From: Acinetobacter colistiniresistens
GTDB taxonomy: Bacteria; Pseudomonadota; Gammaproteobacteria; Pseudomonadales; Moraxellaceae
Length of the DNA: 64,000 bases
Assembly: GCF_024582815.1 (NCBI RefSeq)
Contig: NZ_CP102099.1
Location: 2,108,001 to 2,172,000, forward strand
Direction: 5' to 3'
The notes below the pieces were generated by a model. It was given only the letters and a program-made list of their open reading frames with translations. It did not search any database and was not told the origin of the DNA. The translations under genes were made by a program, and so were the position numbers. How positions within the stretch are numbered: position 1 is the stretch's first letter; each line of letters starts with the position of its first letter. Positions 48,284-57,895 of this stretch are shown in pieces.

Positions 48284-50556
48284 ATGAATTTACCTTTCGA
48301 AATTTCGAATGAAGATTTTTTAAATTACTAAAACATAAAGTTCACAGCTCATATTCAATGCGCTATGTAGATGGGTTGGCTGAGAAAGTAGCTTTTAAAG
48401 AAACAATTGATACTTTGAAGCGGATAGATAATTTTGCACAAGAAGTCAGCGATGATATCTGGGATGCCGAAGTACTTATTTCGAAGTTCAGCAATAAAAA
48501 GGATCAGAATCAGCTTGAGGAGTTCTGTAATTTTTTTAATGGAATACGTTTGCAAAAAGGTTTAATTCCACATCCTGAAATGTTTGTTCATCTCTTTTTT
48601 AGGAGTGTGTATGAGACATTTAAGCTGCTTGACCAAAACTTAGGATTTGAAATAAGGGCGAAAGATGGTAATAGTGTGTACTTACCATTCCCTAAAGAGA
48701 AAAATGATGAATATGCTAAAAATGCATTCATTCTTGATAGTCACCAACAATTAACGCAATGGAGAATCGGAGGAATCCCTTATCAGCGCATAGCTCAACT
48801 GATAACTCAAGTCCGAGATCAGATTGATCGTGGTATAAATGAACATCGTAAGCAGGAAATAAATACATTTGATAAGTTAAATCAACAAGCTAAAGGGTTT
48901 GATCATTTACTACAAATTCACTCCACCATTTATGTATTCGCAATAGATATTCAGATACAAGATTTTTTAAAACCACGTTCTGACTTATTGGCTCAAGTTG
49001 GAATTATTCCAGTCAGCCCATTGGCTGATATTAATCTTATATTAGCTAGTTTCCCACATCTTCTCAGTGCAATCACCAAGGTTGAAACTTATAGTACTAA
49101 AGATGATTTAAACTTACATTGTATTTTGACGTTGAAACCATCTAAAAACTTTTCTGAGAAAAACTCAATTTCCATGCTACAACAACAAATTCAGAAAGCA
49201 GTGGGGGATATATACCATGTTAGGATTCGCAATTGGAATGAGGTCATTAGAAGAAATTACTCAAAGATTGCTGTAGGTTTAATTAAAAGTTCACAACCTA
49301 AAAATATTGAAGCATTTAAATATTGGATACTTAGCTTTTTCTTTAGGCTAGATTTATATATCCAGCCTGTTTTATCAAATCTTTTTAAAACTAATTTAAG
49401 TGTAAATCACAATTTAAGTGGAGAAATAGCCCGGGTAAGAAGCAATCCGCCAGAGGCTTTTAATAATTATGATGGCTATGTTAAAGATTCTAATTCTATG
49501 GAAAAAGTGCTAGAGGCAGCAAATAAAGCATGTCAGCCCTTTTTGTGTGAAAAGGAGCTTAAATCGGTTTGGACGATGCGTAACCTTCCTAAAACTAGCC
49601 AAGCCTACATTGAAGCGGTGATACATTATTTTCGTGAGATTGAATCTGATCCCAAAAAAGTTCAATCCATGATGCATATTGAAATATTTATTGAAACATT
49701 AATTACAACAAAATTAAATGCATTTGAGCTCAGTGTATCGGGTGATCACGAACTGCTGTCAAGGTCGATTTTACGTAAGGCAGTTACAAGCCTTGGCCGA
49801 CAATTTATTTTGTTAGGTGAAAGTGAATTAGAGAATCAAGCCATACGAACAATACAAGATTTCCAATTACATGAGAATGGGCTATTTGAAAAAAGCAAAG
49901 AGACGTCAAAAATGCTCACAAGTTTATTTACCTCTAAAACATCGATTATGCATATTAATCGCTATATTTTTGCTTTACGGAATATATTCACTGAAATACC
50001 TCTTGGTAATAACGGTAAATCAATTAAAGAGATTAGAATAAATGCTTATAGAAAATATAAAAAACGTTTAGAAGTAGCTACTAATTTATTTCAATATTTG
50101 TTGAAACAGGATTGTTTAGTATTTAGACTAACTGTTGAGTTGATTCCAAAGTTTGGCTCTATACCTCAAGAAAAACTAGCAGTTTTATGGACTGCATTTT
50201 TACATCAGGCACAAAGGGCAAAACCTTTATCATGGAAAACAGGTTACTTTGGATTATGGAGTCAAAATGAAGAAGGGCATTTCTATGCCGATGTCTTTAT
50301 TACATTTGACCATCGAGTATTCACTGATCCAACATCTATAATTCAATTGTTAAATATGAGATGGCGTAAATTTGTAAAAGAAAAAGCACTGTCAGAGTTG
50401 GAACTGGTTGATTTATCTGAGCTTAAAAGTTTTAAAATACAGGGAAAACCAATAATGCAGTCTGATGAAGAATATTCATTAGATCGATTGGTTATTGAGT
50501 CAACCAATAAACATAGGAAATCTGATTTTTACAAAAAATTATTCCAACATTCTTAA
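48284..50556 (+). pseudogene. Large orphan island protein (757 aa, one homopolymer frameshift)
   Basis: The long frame begins at 48358, but ATG 48284 with AGCAGAG upstream opens MNLPFEISNEDF and runs out of frame at the T6 run 48316-48321. Adding one T joins it to FKLLKHKVHSSYSMRYVDG, giving one 757-residue protein. It is helical for ~600 residues. A beta-rich C-terminal part (about 625-720) reads CLVFRLTVELIPKFGS then GYFGLWSQNEEGHFYADVFI. That pattern recalls the YagK/YfjJ (inovirus Gp2-like) domain found in AlpA-containing islands, but the similarity is weak and by eye. Otherwise unrecognised. If the T-run is a real deletion, translation may start at 48358. Confidence 0.6.
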
Positions 50557-50963
50557 GTCACAGTATTTTTATAGAAAATTCGATTAAGAGAAGAAGATTT
50601 GAATATCAGAACCCCGATGCTAAGTTGCTGATTAAAAGTAGCATTGCTGTTGTTGGAAGAAAGAAAGTTGTGCCAAAGAAGCTAAATAAGAAGAAAATCT
50701 CCAGTTCACCATTAGCTGCTCATAAGGATGCAGATGAACCATAACGTAACTTAAGCTTGTAAGATTTATTATAGACTTCTGTGATATGTGGGAATGCATA
50801 TAGTTTAAGTGCCCGTGTATTACAGTCTTTTAATTTATAAGGGTTACTGGGTTATTAATATAATAAATACATCTTTTTAATAAATATATTTATTAAATCT
50901 ATTTAATAATTAATATATCTTTAATATCTTAAGTAGTATTGCTCTATCTATATCAATTCATAA
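50557..50963. other. AT-rich stretch after the 757-aa gene, with a Lys-rich frame
   Basis: From about 50570 to 50743 one plus-strand frame is open without a start codon and reads YQNPDAKLLIKSSIAVV then a Lys-rich end. It could be an out-of-frame C-terminal tail of the 757-residue protein or a gene relic. The remainder (50744-50963) is almost pure A+T and shows no gene. Confidence 0.35.
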
Positions 50964-51284
50964 TTATCTATATCTAAGTAACTCATTACAGAGACTTTGA
51001 ACAAAGCTTGTGACCATACGCAAAGAAAGACGAAATAAAGATTTGATCATTAAAAAGTATTGTATGGCTGCGTCTGAATAAGTTTGATTTCGATCATGTT
51101 TACCTTTAGGGTAAGCGTACCATTGAGTCTCAGAATCAAACCAAATTGTTAAATTGCCAAGATTGATCAAAGCTCGATAGTAGGATGACGAATTCGTTGT
51201 ACGATAGATTTTGAGCGTAGGCTTATTCATTTGGAAATTATATTGCTGAATAAGCCGTAATGAAAAGGTTTGTGCAAAAAAGCC
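50964..51284 (-). mobile_element. Truncated IS5-family insertion sequence
   Basis: The minus-strand ORF 50964-51230 encodes the first ~75 residues of an IS5-type transposase (ALINLGNLTIWFDSETQW; YSDAAIQYFLMIKSLFRLSL). After FVQSL the sequence departs into eight unrelated residues, so the rest of the transposase is gone. The outer end near 51284 reads GGCTTTTTTGCACAAACC on the minus strand, an IS903/IS5-like terminus. The element is inactive and marks the probable right edge of the island. Confidence 0.75.
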
Positions 51285-51337
51285 TATTTATGATATTTAC
51301 TCTTCGTTTAACTATATCCGAAAAGTTAGGTGAATAA

Positions 51338-52670
51338 CTAACCAATTTGAATATGCGTATTGGGGTGCTTTATACGACTCTTTTTGGGGGTCGCAATGAG
51401 ATACGCAATTGTTAAAGCACCTAAACGACCTGCAAACATCAATAGTATTAGAACTAGCAAACTTCCTTCATGCAATGAACCTGTTGTGTTTCGAGATAGA
51501 CCTACAGTACTAATTGCTGATATAGCTTCGAACATCAAATCCAAGAAATTTAATTTTGGTTCTGAGATAAGTAAAATAAAAAAACTCAGGATTACAAAAA
51601 GTCCTGTAATCAGACTAACTGCTAGAGCTTTGAAAATATTATCTTGAGAAACGGAATAGTTAAATATCGTTACTTCATCATTCCTCCGTAGAAATGAAAT
51701 AACACTGAGAATTAATATTATAAATGTGCCTATTTTTATACCGCTAGCTGTACTCAATGATCCACCACCAATAAACATTAAGATCATAATTATCAGGGTG
51801 GTAGAATCTTTAAGAGAGGCCGTATCTAGTGTATTGAAACCAGCTGTTCTAGGAGTTGTGGCTTGAAACCATGCATTTAAAAGTTGATCACTTGTTTGCA
51901 TAGGGGAAAGAGTTAGGGGATTGTTAGCTTCAAGTAGCCAAATTAAAACAAAGGCTATGATATTGAGATACATAGTAGTTAAAATAACAATTTTACTATT
52001 AGCTGTTAGTTTTTTCCATTTTCTATTTTTTTTATATCCATCAATACTATAAACCCTAAACCACCCAATATATATAAGAAACTAATTGAAATACAAATAA
52101 GATAATTGCTTTGAAAACTCATTAAGCTATCAGGAAATATAGAAAATCCTGCATTGTTAAATGCGGAAATACTAAAAAAATAGAAGTATAAATACCTTTT
52201 ACGATTCCAAATTCGGGTATAAAACAAAAAGATAGTATAATAGCACCAATCAATTCAAAAATTATTGAATAAATGACAACGCCTTTAGCAACAAATGTTA
52301 CTTTAGATAAGCTAGTTTGATCTAAGCTATCTTGGGCCATAATTTGTTGTTTAAGTCCTATTTTTGGCGAGAGACTTAATGCTGCTAGAATAGCAAAAGT
52401 CATAAATCCAAGACCACCTAATTGAATTAGACAAAGAATAATAAATTGTCCAAAATGACTGAAAGCAGTACCTGTATCAATAACTGAAAGCCCAGTTACT
52501 GTCACAGCAGACGTAGCTGTAAATAATGCTTGAAGCCATGTTATTTCAATGTTGTGAGCCACTGGTAATTTTAATAAGAAAGTTCCAAAAACAATAAAAC
52601 TTAGAAAGCCAAGAGCCAAAATAGTAGGAGGATTTAAGTGAATAGGTTTGATTTTGTTTATTTTTTTCAT
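51338..52670 (-). pseudogene. ktrB: K+ uptake channel subunit KtrB/TrkH-like (two frameshifts)
   Basis: Membrane subunit of a Ktr-type potassium transporter. Three ORFs (52122-52670, 52006-52227, 51338-51973) form one 444-residue TrkH/KtrB protein if one base is restored in an A7 run (52174-52180; junction TSIFFSISAFNNAGFS) and one in a T8 run (52026-52033; junction DIKKNRKWKKLTANSK). Pore-loop signatures are visible: FTATSAVTVTGLSVID, SAFNNAGFSIFPDSL, TPRTAGFNTLD and ISTVGLSRNTTG, the four filter repeats. It starts 11 bases after ktrA. As written the product is truncated in the first third. Confidence 0.85.
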
Positions 52671-52681
52671 GTTAAGTCACT

Positions 52682-53330
52682 TTAAATCATTAATTCACAA
52701 ATTATTTTAAGTTTAGCGAGTGGCCCTTCTAGAATAAGAGTGTCTCCCTCAGCTAATGGGAAGTCTCGATCTATAGTATAGAATACATCTTTAAATCGTT
52801 TAACTAATAAAATTTTAACTTCTGGAAATCTATAAATGTTTTTAATTATATTATCTTGAAAAAGTTTTCTTGAATAGGAATTTGAACAATAAAGTGATCA
52901 TCACTCAAAGACATATATCGACTTACCATAGGATAATTTAAAGATTGTGCGATTCGAATCCCCATATCTTCTTCTGGGTGGATAATTTTTTCGATATTTA
53001 AATGAGATAGAATTGTATGGTGAGATTTTGTCTTAGCTTTAGCCCAAATTTTTGTAACACCTAAGTTTTTTAAATTCAAAACACATAAAATACTCGCTTC
53101 GATATCTTCACCTATAGCTACAATTACAGCTTCACAATTTTGAATATTTAATTCTTCTAGCACGTGTTCATCAGTTGCATCAGCTATCACAGCATGTGTA
53201 ATCTTATTTGAAATATTCTCAACATATTTTTTTCTGTATCTATACCAATCACATCATGATCTAGCCTCATCAATTCTGTAGCTATGGTAGTACCGAAACT
53301 TCCTAATCCAATAATTGCAAATAAGGCCAT
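52682..53330 (-). pseudogene. ktrA: K+ uptake regulatory subunit KtrA/TrkA-N (two frameshifts)
   Basis: Cytosolic RCK (TrkA-N/TrkA-C) subunit that gates KtrB in response to nucleotides. The start is ATG 53330 (MALFAIIGLGSFGTT, the Rossmann GxGxxG). The frame breaks at the 7-base homopolymer 53227-53233 (repair gives TEKKYVENISNKITHAVIAD) and again at 52859-52863 (repair gives ENFFQDNIIKNIYRF). The repaired protein has 216 residues, typical of KtrA, with its TrkA-C domain ending in LEGPLAKLKIICELMI. Both breaks are single-base losses in short homopolymers. It is divergent from kdpA. Confidence 0.87.
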
Positions 53331-53426
53331 TTCTTCAAGTCTTAATTGTTTTGATTGCCAAAGTCTACAGTACAATCTGGCAAGGTTAAAAGTTCATTAC
53401 ATTAAATTTAGTCTTTTGATTAATTT

Positions 53427-53443
53427 TTTACAGAAAATTTACG
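53427..53443 (+). promoter_or_regulatory. Predicted KdpE box upstream of kdpA
   Basis: TTTACAGAAAATTTACG: two TTTACR half-sites with an 11-base period. OmpR/KdpE-family regulators bind direct repeats of this spacing. A further TTTACG occurs at 53470-53475. The same motif is found before the glutamine-synthetase-like gene and the TorF gene. Confidence 0.6.
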
Positions 53444-53513
53444 CTGTTTGCCATTTTAGATATAGAGAATTTACGCAGTCATTTTCCATACTAGTACTGA
53501 CTTATTTTTTTAA

Positions 53514-55232
53514 ATGGCATGTGCTATGTGGGAATTTATTTCCGTATTTATCCTTGCATTGGTTTTAGCTTATCCATTAGGACGCTATCTTGCAGATGTG
53601 ATGCAAGCTCAACCAATGAAAAGCGATCGTTTCTTTAAATGGATCGAACAACCAATTTACGCTATTTTGAATGTGAAACAAGTAGGTATGAATTGGCGTC
53701 AATATTTTGGGGCTTTTGTGCTCAGTAATATCTTACTGGTGGTGGCGAGTGTTGCCGTCTTTATGACTCAAGCGTGGTTGCCATTCAATCCTGACAACAT
53801 TCCAAACATGAAATGGGACTTGGCTGTGCATACAGCGATTTCTTTCTTAACCAATACCAATCAGCAGCATTATTCAGGGCAAGCACAACTGTCTTATTTT
53901 GCACAAATGACAGCCATTGTGGGATTGCAATATTTGTCGCCAATTATTGGGCTGGCATTGCTTGCTGCGATGTTAAGGGCTTTATTCCTGCAATCAGGCA
54001 GAGAAGAAGGTGCAGATAAGAAAGATTGGAATACGATTAATCTAGGTAATTATTGGATGGATATTATCCGACCATTATTTAGATTTTTTATTCCATTAAG
54101 TTTAATTTTTTCTTTACTGCTTACATTTCAAGGTGTCCCTGCAACACTCTCGGCGGGTCCAACAGCACAAGTCTTGGATCAAAGCACGGAAGTCAAAACT
54201 CAACATATTCCATTGGGTCCAGTTGCACCGATGGTGGCGATCAAGCAATTAGGCAGTAATGGCGGTGGTTGGTATGGTCCAAACAGTAGTGTGCCTTTAG
54301 AAAATCCAACGCCATTATCCAATGTGCTGGAGATGCTTGCGATCTTACTAATCCCAATGTCGGTTGTATTTATGCTTGGTCGCTTTGTCCAACGCAAAAA
54401 ATTAATGTGGATGATTTTGGGTACGATGTTGTTGATGTCATTGGCTTCCACTGTATTCACATTATGGACTGAAAAATCTTCATTGGTTCCAAATACGGCG
54501 CTAATGGAAGGTAAAGAAGTTCGTTTTGGAGCTGAAGCCTCTGCATTATGGGGAAGTTTAACTACACAGGTGAATAATGGTTCGGTCAATATGATGCATG
54601 ACTCAGCTTCGCCATTAACGGGTTTGGTTGAGTTATGCAATATGCTAATCAATGCCATTTGGGGTGGGATTGGTTGTGGTCTATTACAATTTTTTATCTA
54701 TCTATTTTTAGCCGTATTTATCGCGGGTTTGATGACAGGTCGTACGCCTGAGTTATTTGGACGAAAAATTGAAGTCACTGAAATTAAGTTATTGGCACTC
54801 GTCATTCTCTTACAACCAGTGGTGATTCTTGGTTTGACGGCGATCGCCATCGCTTTCCCATCTTTAACAGGAAATTCAAATCCTGCATCGCATGGTATTA
54901 GCCAAGTGTTTTATGAATATGTGTCTGCGTTTGCCAATAATGGTTCTGGTTTTGAAGGCTTAGCCGACAACACTATATGGTGGAATCTCAGTGCCAGTGT
55001 GGCCTTATTGGCAGGTCGTTATAGCGTCCTCATCATTCCAGTTTTAATCGCAGTGAGTTTGGCAACCAAACCACAAGCAGCGGAAACTAAAGGCTCTTTA
55101 CATATCGAGTCCCCAACCTTTGCGTTGACCTTGATTGGGATCGTGTTGATTTTGACCTTATTGCAATTCATGCCAGTGTTGGTCATTGGACCAATTGCCG
55201 ATTATTTATCTGTGCTATCTGTGAAAGTTTAA
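53514..55232 (+). CDS. kdpA: K+-transporting ATPase potassium-binding subunit KdpA
   Basis: The channel-like subunit of the high-affinity K+ pump KdpFABC. It has 572 residues with about ten membrane helices. Filter-like turns include [10 protein letters not shown] and [20 protein letters not shown], and a third is in [15 protein letters not shown]. Most KdpA proteins begin MWEF-like, so the ATG at 53526 may be used instead of 53514; neither has a clear ribosome binding site. It opens the kdpABCDE operon, 71 bases after a predicted KdpE box. No kdpF was seen upstream. kdpB follows after 16 bases. Confidence 0.96.
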   Translation: MACAMWEFISVFILALVLAYPLGRYLADVMQAQPMKSDRFFKWIEQPIYAILNVKQVGMNWRQYFGAFVLSNILLVVASVAVFMTQAWLPFNPDNIPNMKWDLAVHTAISFLTNTNQQHYSGQAQLSYFAQMTAIVGLQYLSPIIGLALLAAMLRALFLQSGREEGADKKDWNTINLGNYWMDIIRPLFRFFIPLSLIFSLLLTFQGVPATLSAGPTAQVLDQSTEVKTQHIPLGPVAPMVAIKQLGSNGGGWYGPNSSVPLENPTPLSNVLEMLAILLIPMSVVFMLGRFVQRKKLMWMILGTMLLMSLASTVFTLWTEKSSLVPNTALMEGKEVRFGAEASALWGSLTTQVNNGSVNMMHDSASPLTGLVELCNMLINAIWGGIGCGLLQFFIYLFLAVFIAGLMTGRTPELFGRKIEVTEIKLLALVILLQPVVILGLTAIAIAFPSLTGNSNPASHGISQVFYEYVSAFANNGSGFEGLADNTIWWNLSASVALLAGRYSVLIIPVLIAVSLATKPQAAETKGSLHIESPTFALTLIGIVLILTLLQFMPVLVIGPIADYLSVLSVKV

Positions 55233-55248
55233 GCGTGGAGCGACAACA

Positions 55249-57261
55249 ATGAAACATTCAAATGCGACACAACAAATGGATATTTTGAATAAAGAAATTA
55301 TTCAGCAAACTTTCCATAAATTATTGCCACAGTACGCTTTTAAAAATCCAGTCATGGCATGTGTTTGGATTGGAACGGTGTTAACCATCGCGGCAACTGT
55401 GATGGGGAGCACCAGTTTTGGATTTGGTATTTTACTCAGCTTGATCTTATTGGTAACCGTTTTGTTTGCCAATTATGCAGAAGCAGTAGCAGAAGCCAAA
55501 GGACGTGGACAGGCATCTTCTTTACGCCAAGCTCGTGAAAACTTAACGGCAAATAAAATTGCTGATCTAAATGCTACTCCAATGGTGATTTCTGCAAATT
55601 TATTAAAAAAAGATGATTTGGTGATCATCAAAGCTGGTGAAATCGTGCCTGCAGATGGTGAAATCATTCAAGGTTTTGCCACCATTAATGAGTCGGCGGT
55701 GACAGGTGAGTCTGCACCTGTATTACGTGAAGCCAATACGGATCGGTCAGGTGTGATTGGGGGTACCAAAGTTTTATCAGATCAAATTATTGTTCGTGTC
55801 AGTAATGAGGCAGGCAATAGTTTTTTAGATCGCATGATTGCTTTGGTTGAGGGTGCAAATCGTCAAAAAACACCGAATGAAATTGCGCTGAGTATTTTAC
55901 TGAACATCATGACCATTACTTTTATTGTTGTGGTTGCAACATTACCGTTTATTGGTTCTATGGTTGGGATCAAAATCAGTCTGGTAATGTTGATTGCGTT
56001 ATTGGTCTGTCTCATTCCAACAACAATTGGTGGTTTGTTGCCTGCGATTGGGATTGCAGGGATGAACAGAGCCTTAAAAGCCAATGTATTGGCGAAGTCA
56101 GGTAAGGCAGTTGAGGTTGCTGGTGATATTGATGTATTGCTGTTGGATAAAACAGGCACAATAACCTATGGTGATCGCCAAGCAACCGCTTTTTACCCAT
56201 TGGCTGGTGTGAGTCCAAGTGAATTACGCCAAGCAGCAATGCTCACGTCTTTTGCTGACCCAACGCCTGAAGGTAAATCTGTCGTGAGTTTAGGTAAAGA
56301 AATGGGTGAAAGTATCCGTGAACCTAAAGACGCAGAATTTATTCAGTTTAGTGCTTCAACACGGTTATCTGGGGTTGATTTAGCGACAGGGCAAAAAATT
56401 CGCAAAGGCGCAGTGGATGCGATTCTAAAATTTACCCAGCAAGAGATTAAAGACAATATTGAGCTGAAAGCCCGTGTAGAACAAGTCGCGTCTAAAGGCG
56501 CAACACCATTGGTTGTTGCATCGAATCATACAATTTTAGGTGTGATTGAACTTTCAGATGTGATTAAGCAAGGGATTAAAGAGCGCTTTGCATTGTTGAG
56601 AGAGATGGGGATTAAAACCATCATGGTAACAGGGGATAATCCTTTGACCGCAGCCGCAATTGCCGCTGAAGCAGGCGTGGATGATTATATTGCTGAAGCT
56701 CGACCTGAAGATAAATTAGCTTGTATTCGTAAAGAGCAAGCCGCAGGGAAATTGGTCGCAATGGTTGGCGATGGAACCAATGATGCACCCGCTTTGGCAC
56801 AAGCAGATATTGGTTTGGCAATGAACTCTGGCACGCAAGCTGCAAAAGAAGCGGGAAATATGGTTGATCTAGATTCTGATCCAACCAAACTGCTTGATGT
56901 GGTAGAAATTGGCAAGCAGCAATTGATTACCCGCGGTGCATTGACCACATTTTCTTTAGCCAACGATGTGTCTAAATACTTTGTGATTTTGCCTGCACTG
57001 TTCGCCGTTGCGATTCCTCAGCTTGATGTCTTGAATATTTTGCAGTTGGGTAGTCCAAGCAGTGCGGTGATTTCTGCATTGATTTTTAATGCACTGATCA
57101 TTCCGATGTTGATTCCTTTAGCGCTTAAAGGAGTGCAATTTAAACCTGCCAGTGCGTTGCAATTGTTACGTCGTAATATGCTGATCTATGGCGTAGGGGG
57201 TGTGGTTTTTCCGTTTATTGCCATCAAATTGATTGACCTTGTTGTGTCGTTGTGGATTTAG
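55249..57261 (+). CDS. kdpB: K+-transporting P-type ATPase subunit KdpB
   Basis: Catalytic P-type ATPase subunit of the Kdp pump, 670 residues. The phosphorylated Asp is residue 300 in [12 protein letters not shown]. The TGES actuator motif is in [10 protein letters not shown], the hinge [18 protein letters not shown] is intact, and [16 protein letters not shown] is present. Membrane helices flank the cytosolic domains. RBS GGAG lies before ATG. kdpC begins 9 bases after its stop. Confidence 0.98.
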   Translation: MKHSNATQQMDILNKEIIQQTFHKLLPQYAFKNPVMACVWIGTVLTIAATVMGSTSFGFGILLSLILLVTVLFANYAEAVAEAKGRGQASSLRQARENLTANKIADLNATPMVISANLLKKDDLVIIKAGEIVPADGEIIQGFATINESAVTGESAPVLREANTDRSGVIGGTKVLSDQIIVRVSNEAGNSFLDRMIALVEGANRQKTPNEIALSILLNIMTITFIVVVATLPFIGSMVGIKISLVMLIALLVCLIPTTIGGLLPAIGIAGMNRALKANVLAKSGKAVEVAGDIDVLLLDKTGTITYGDRQATAFYPLAGVSPSELRQAAMLTSFADPTPEGKSVVSLGKEMGESIREPKDAEFIQFSASTRLSGVDLATGQKIRKGAVDAILKFTQQEIKDNIELKARVEQVASKGATPLVVASNHTILGVIELSDVIKQGIKERFALLREMGIKTIMVTGDNPLTAAAIAAEAGVDDYIAEARPEDKLACIRKEQAAGKLVAMVGDGTNDAPALAQADIGLAMNSGTQAAKEAGNMVDLDSDPTKLLDVVEIGKQQLITRGALTTFSLANDVSKYFVILPALFAVAIPQLDVLNILQLGSPSSAVISALIFNALIIPMLIPLALKGVQFKPASALQLLRRNMLIYGVGGVVFPFIAIKLIDLVVSLWI

Positions 57262-57270
57262 GAGTACATC

Positions 57271-57882
57271 ATGAATACATTAGAAAATTTCCCGCTATCT
57301 TCTGAGCCACAATCACTCTTTCGGTCTAGCCTAGGTTTAGTGTTGGTTGGGTTCTTGATTGCAGGCGTATTGTATTGCAGTGTGAGTGTATCTTTGGCTC
57401 AATTGTTATTTCCAAAACAGGCTAATGGTAGTGTTATCGAGTTAAATGGAAAAATTGTCGGGTCAAGCTTGGTTGGACAGGACTTTGCGAGTGATCAATA
57501 CTTTCATGCTCGTCCAAGTGCCATCGCGTATGATGCGGATGCGGTTGGGGGGAGTAACTTGGCAGTGTCTAATCCTGAATTGCAAAAGGAAATTAAAGAA
57601 AGAACCTTGCAGTTTGCTCAAAACAATCAAATCCTTGAGCAACAAGTACCACCAGAGATGATCACTGCATCGGGTAGCGGGATTGATCCAGATATTTCAC
57701 CTGAAAGTGCACTATTACAGGTGAAACGTGTGGCACAACAACGTGCTATATCCGAGCAGAAAGTCAGAGATTTAGTGCAACAACAGATTCAACCTGTTCA
57801 ATTGGGCTTGTATGGGCAGGCACGAGTCAATGTGCTTCAGCTCAACATCGCTTTAGATCAATTATCATCAACCTCACGTTGA
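57271..57882 (+). CDS. kdpC: K+-transporting ATPase subunit KdpC
   Basis: Accessory subunit that stabilises ATP binding by KdpB. It has 203 residues, one N-terminal membrane helix (about 22-45), and a periplasmic domain with QDFASDQYFHARPSAIAYDA and the conserved ITASGSGIDPDISPESAL region. RBS GGAG precedes ATG at close spacing. Intact, and placed between kdpB and kdpD. Confidence 0.96.
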   Translation: MNTLENFPLSSEPQSLFRSSLGLVLVGFLIAGVLYCSVSVSLAQLLFPKQANGSVIELNGKIVGSSLVGQDFASDQYFHARPSAIAYDADAVGGSNLAVSNPELQKEIKERTLQFAQNNQILEQQVPPEMITASGSGIDPDISPESALLQVKRVAQQRAISEQKVRDLVQQQIQPVQLGLYGQARVNVLQLNIALDQLSSTSR

Positions 57883-57895
57883 TAGAGCTTAACCT

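Larger units (their letters stand above)
44464..51284. mobile_element. Integrative island at tRNA-Ser
   Basis: A segment starting after tRNA-Ser with an integrase, then AT-rich genes absent from core genomes: two damaged membrane genes, an AlpA-like regulator and two large orphan genes, ending at a truncated IS5-family element. I found no second copy of the tRNA-Ser 3' end in the window, so the right border is inferred from the IS remnant and the return to the ktr/kdp block. Integrase plus AlpA is the signature of P4/CP4-57-type islands. Confidence 0.6.

Noticed and set aside
51338..52670. Three separate small membrane proteins in place of ktrB
   Set aside because: The three ORFs join into one TrkH/KtrB protein with all filter repeats in order when two single bases are restored.
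44374..53400. A right-hand att copy of the tRNA-Ser 3' end
   Set aside because: I searched for the CACCGCTTCCGCCA end between the integrase and kdpA and did not find it; the border is therefore only inferred.
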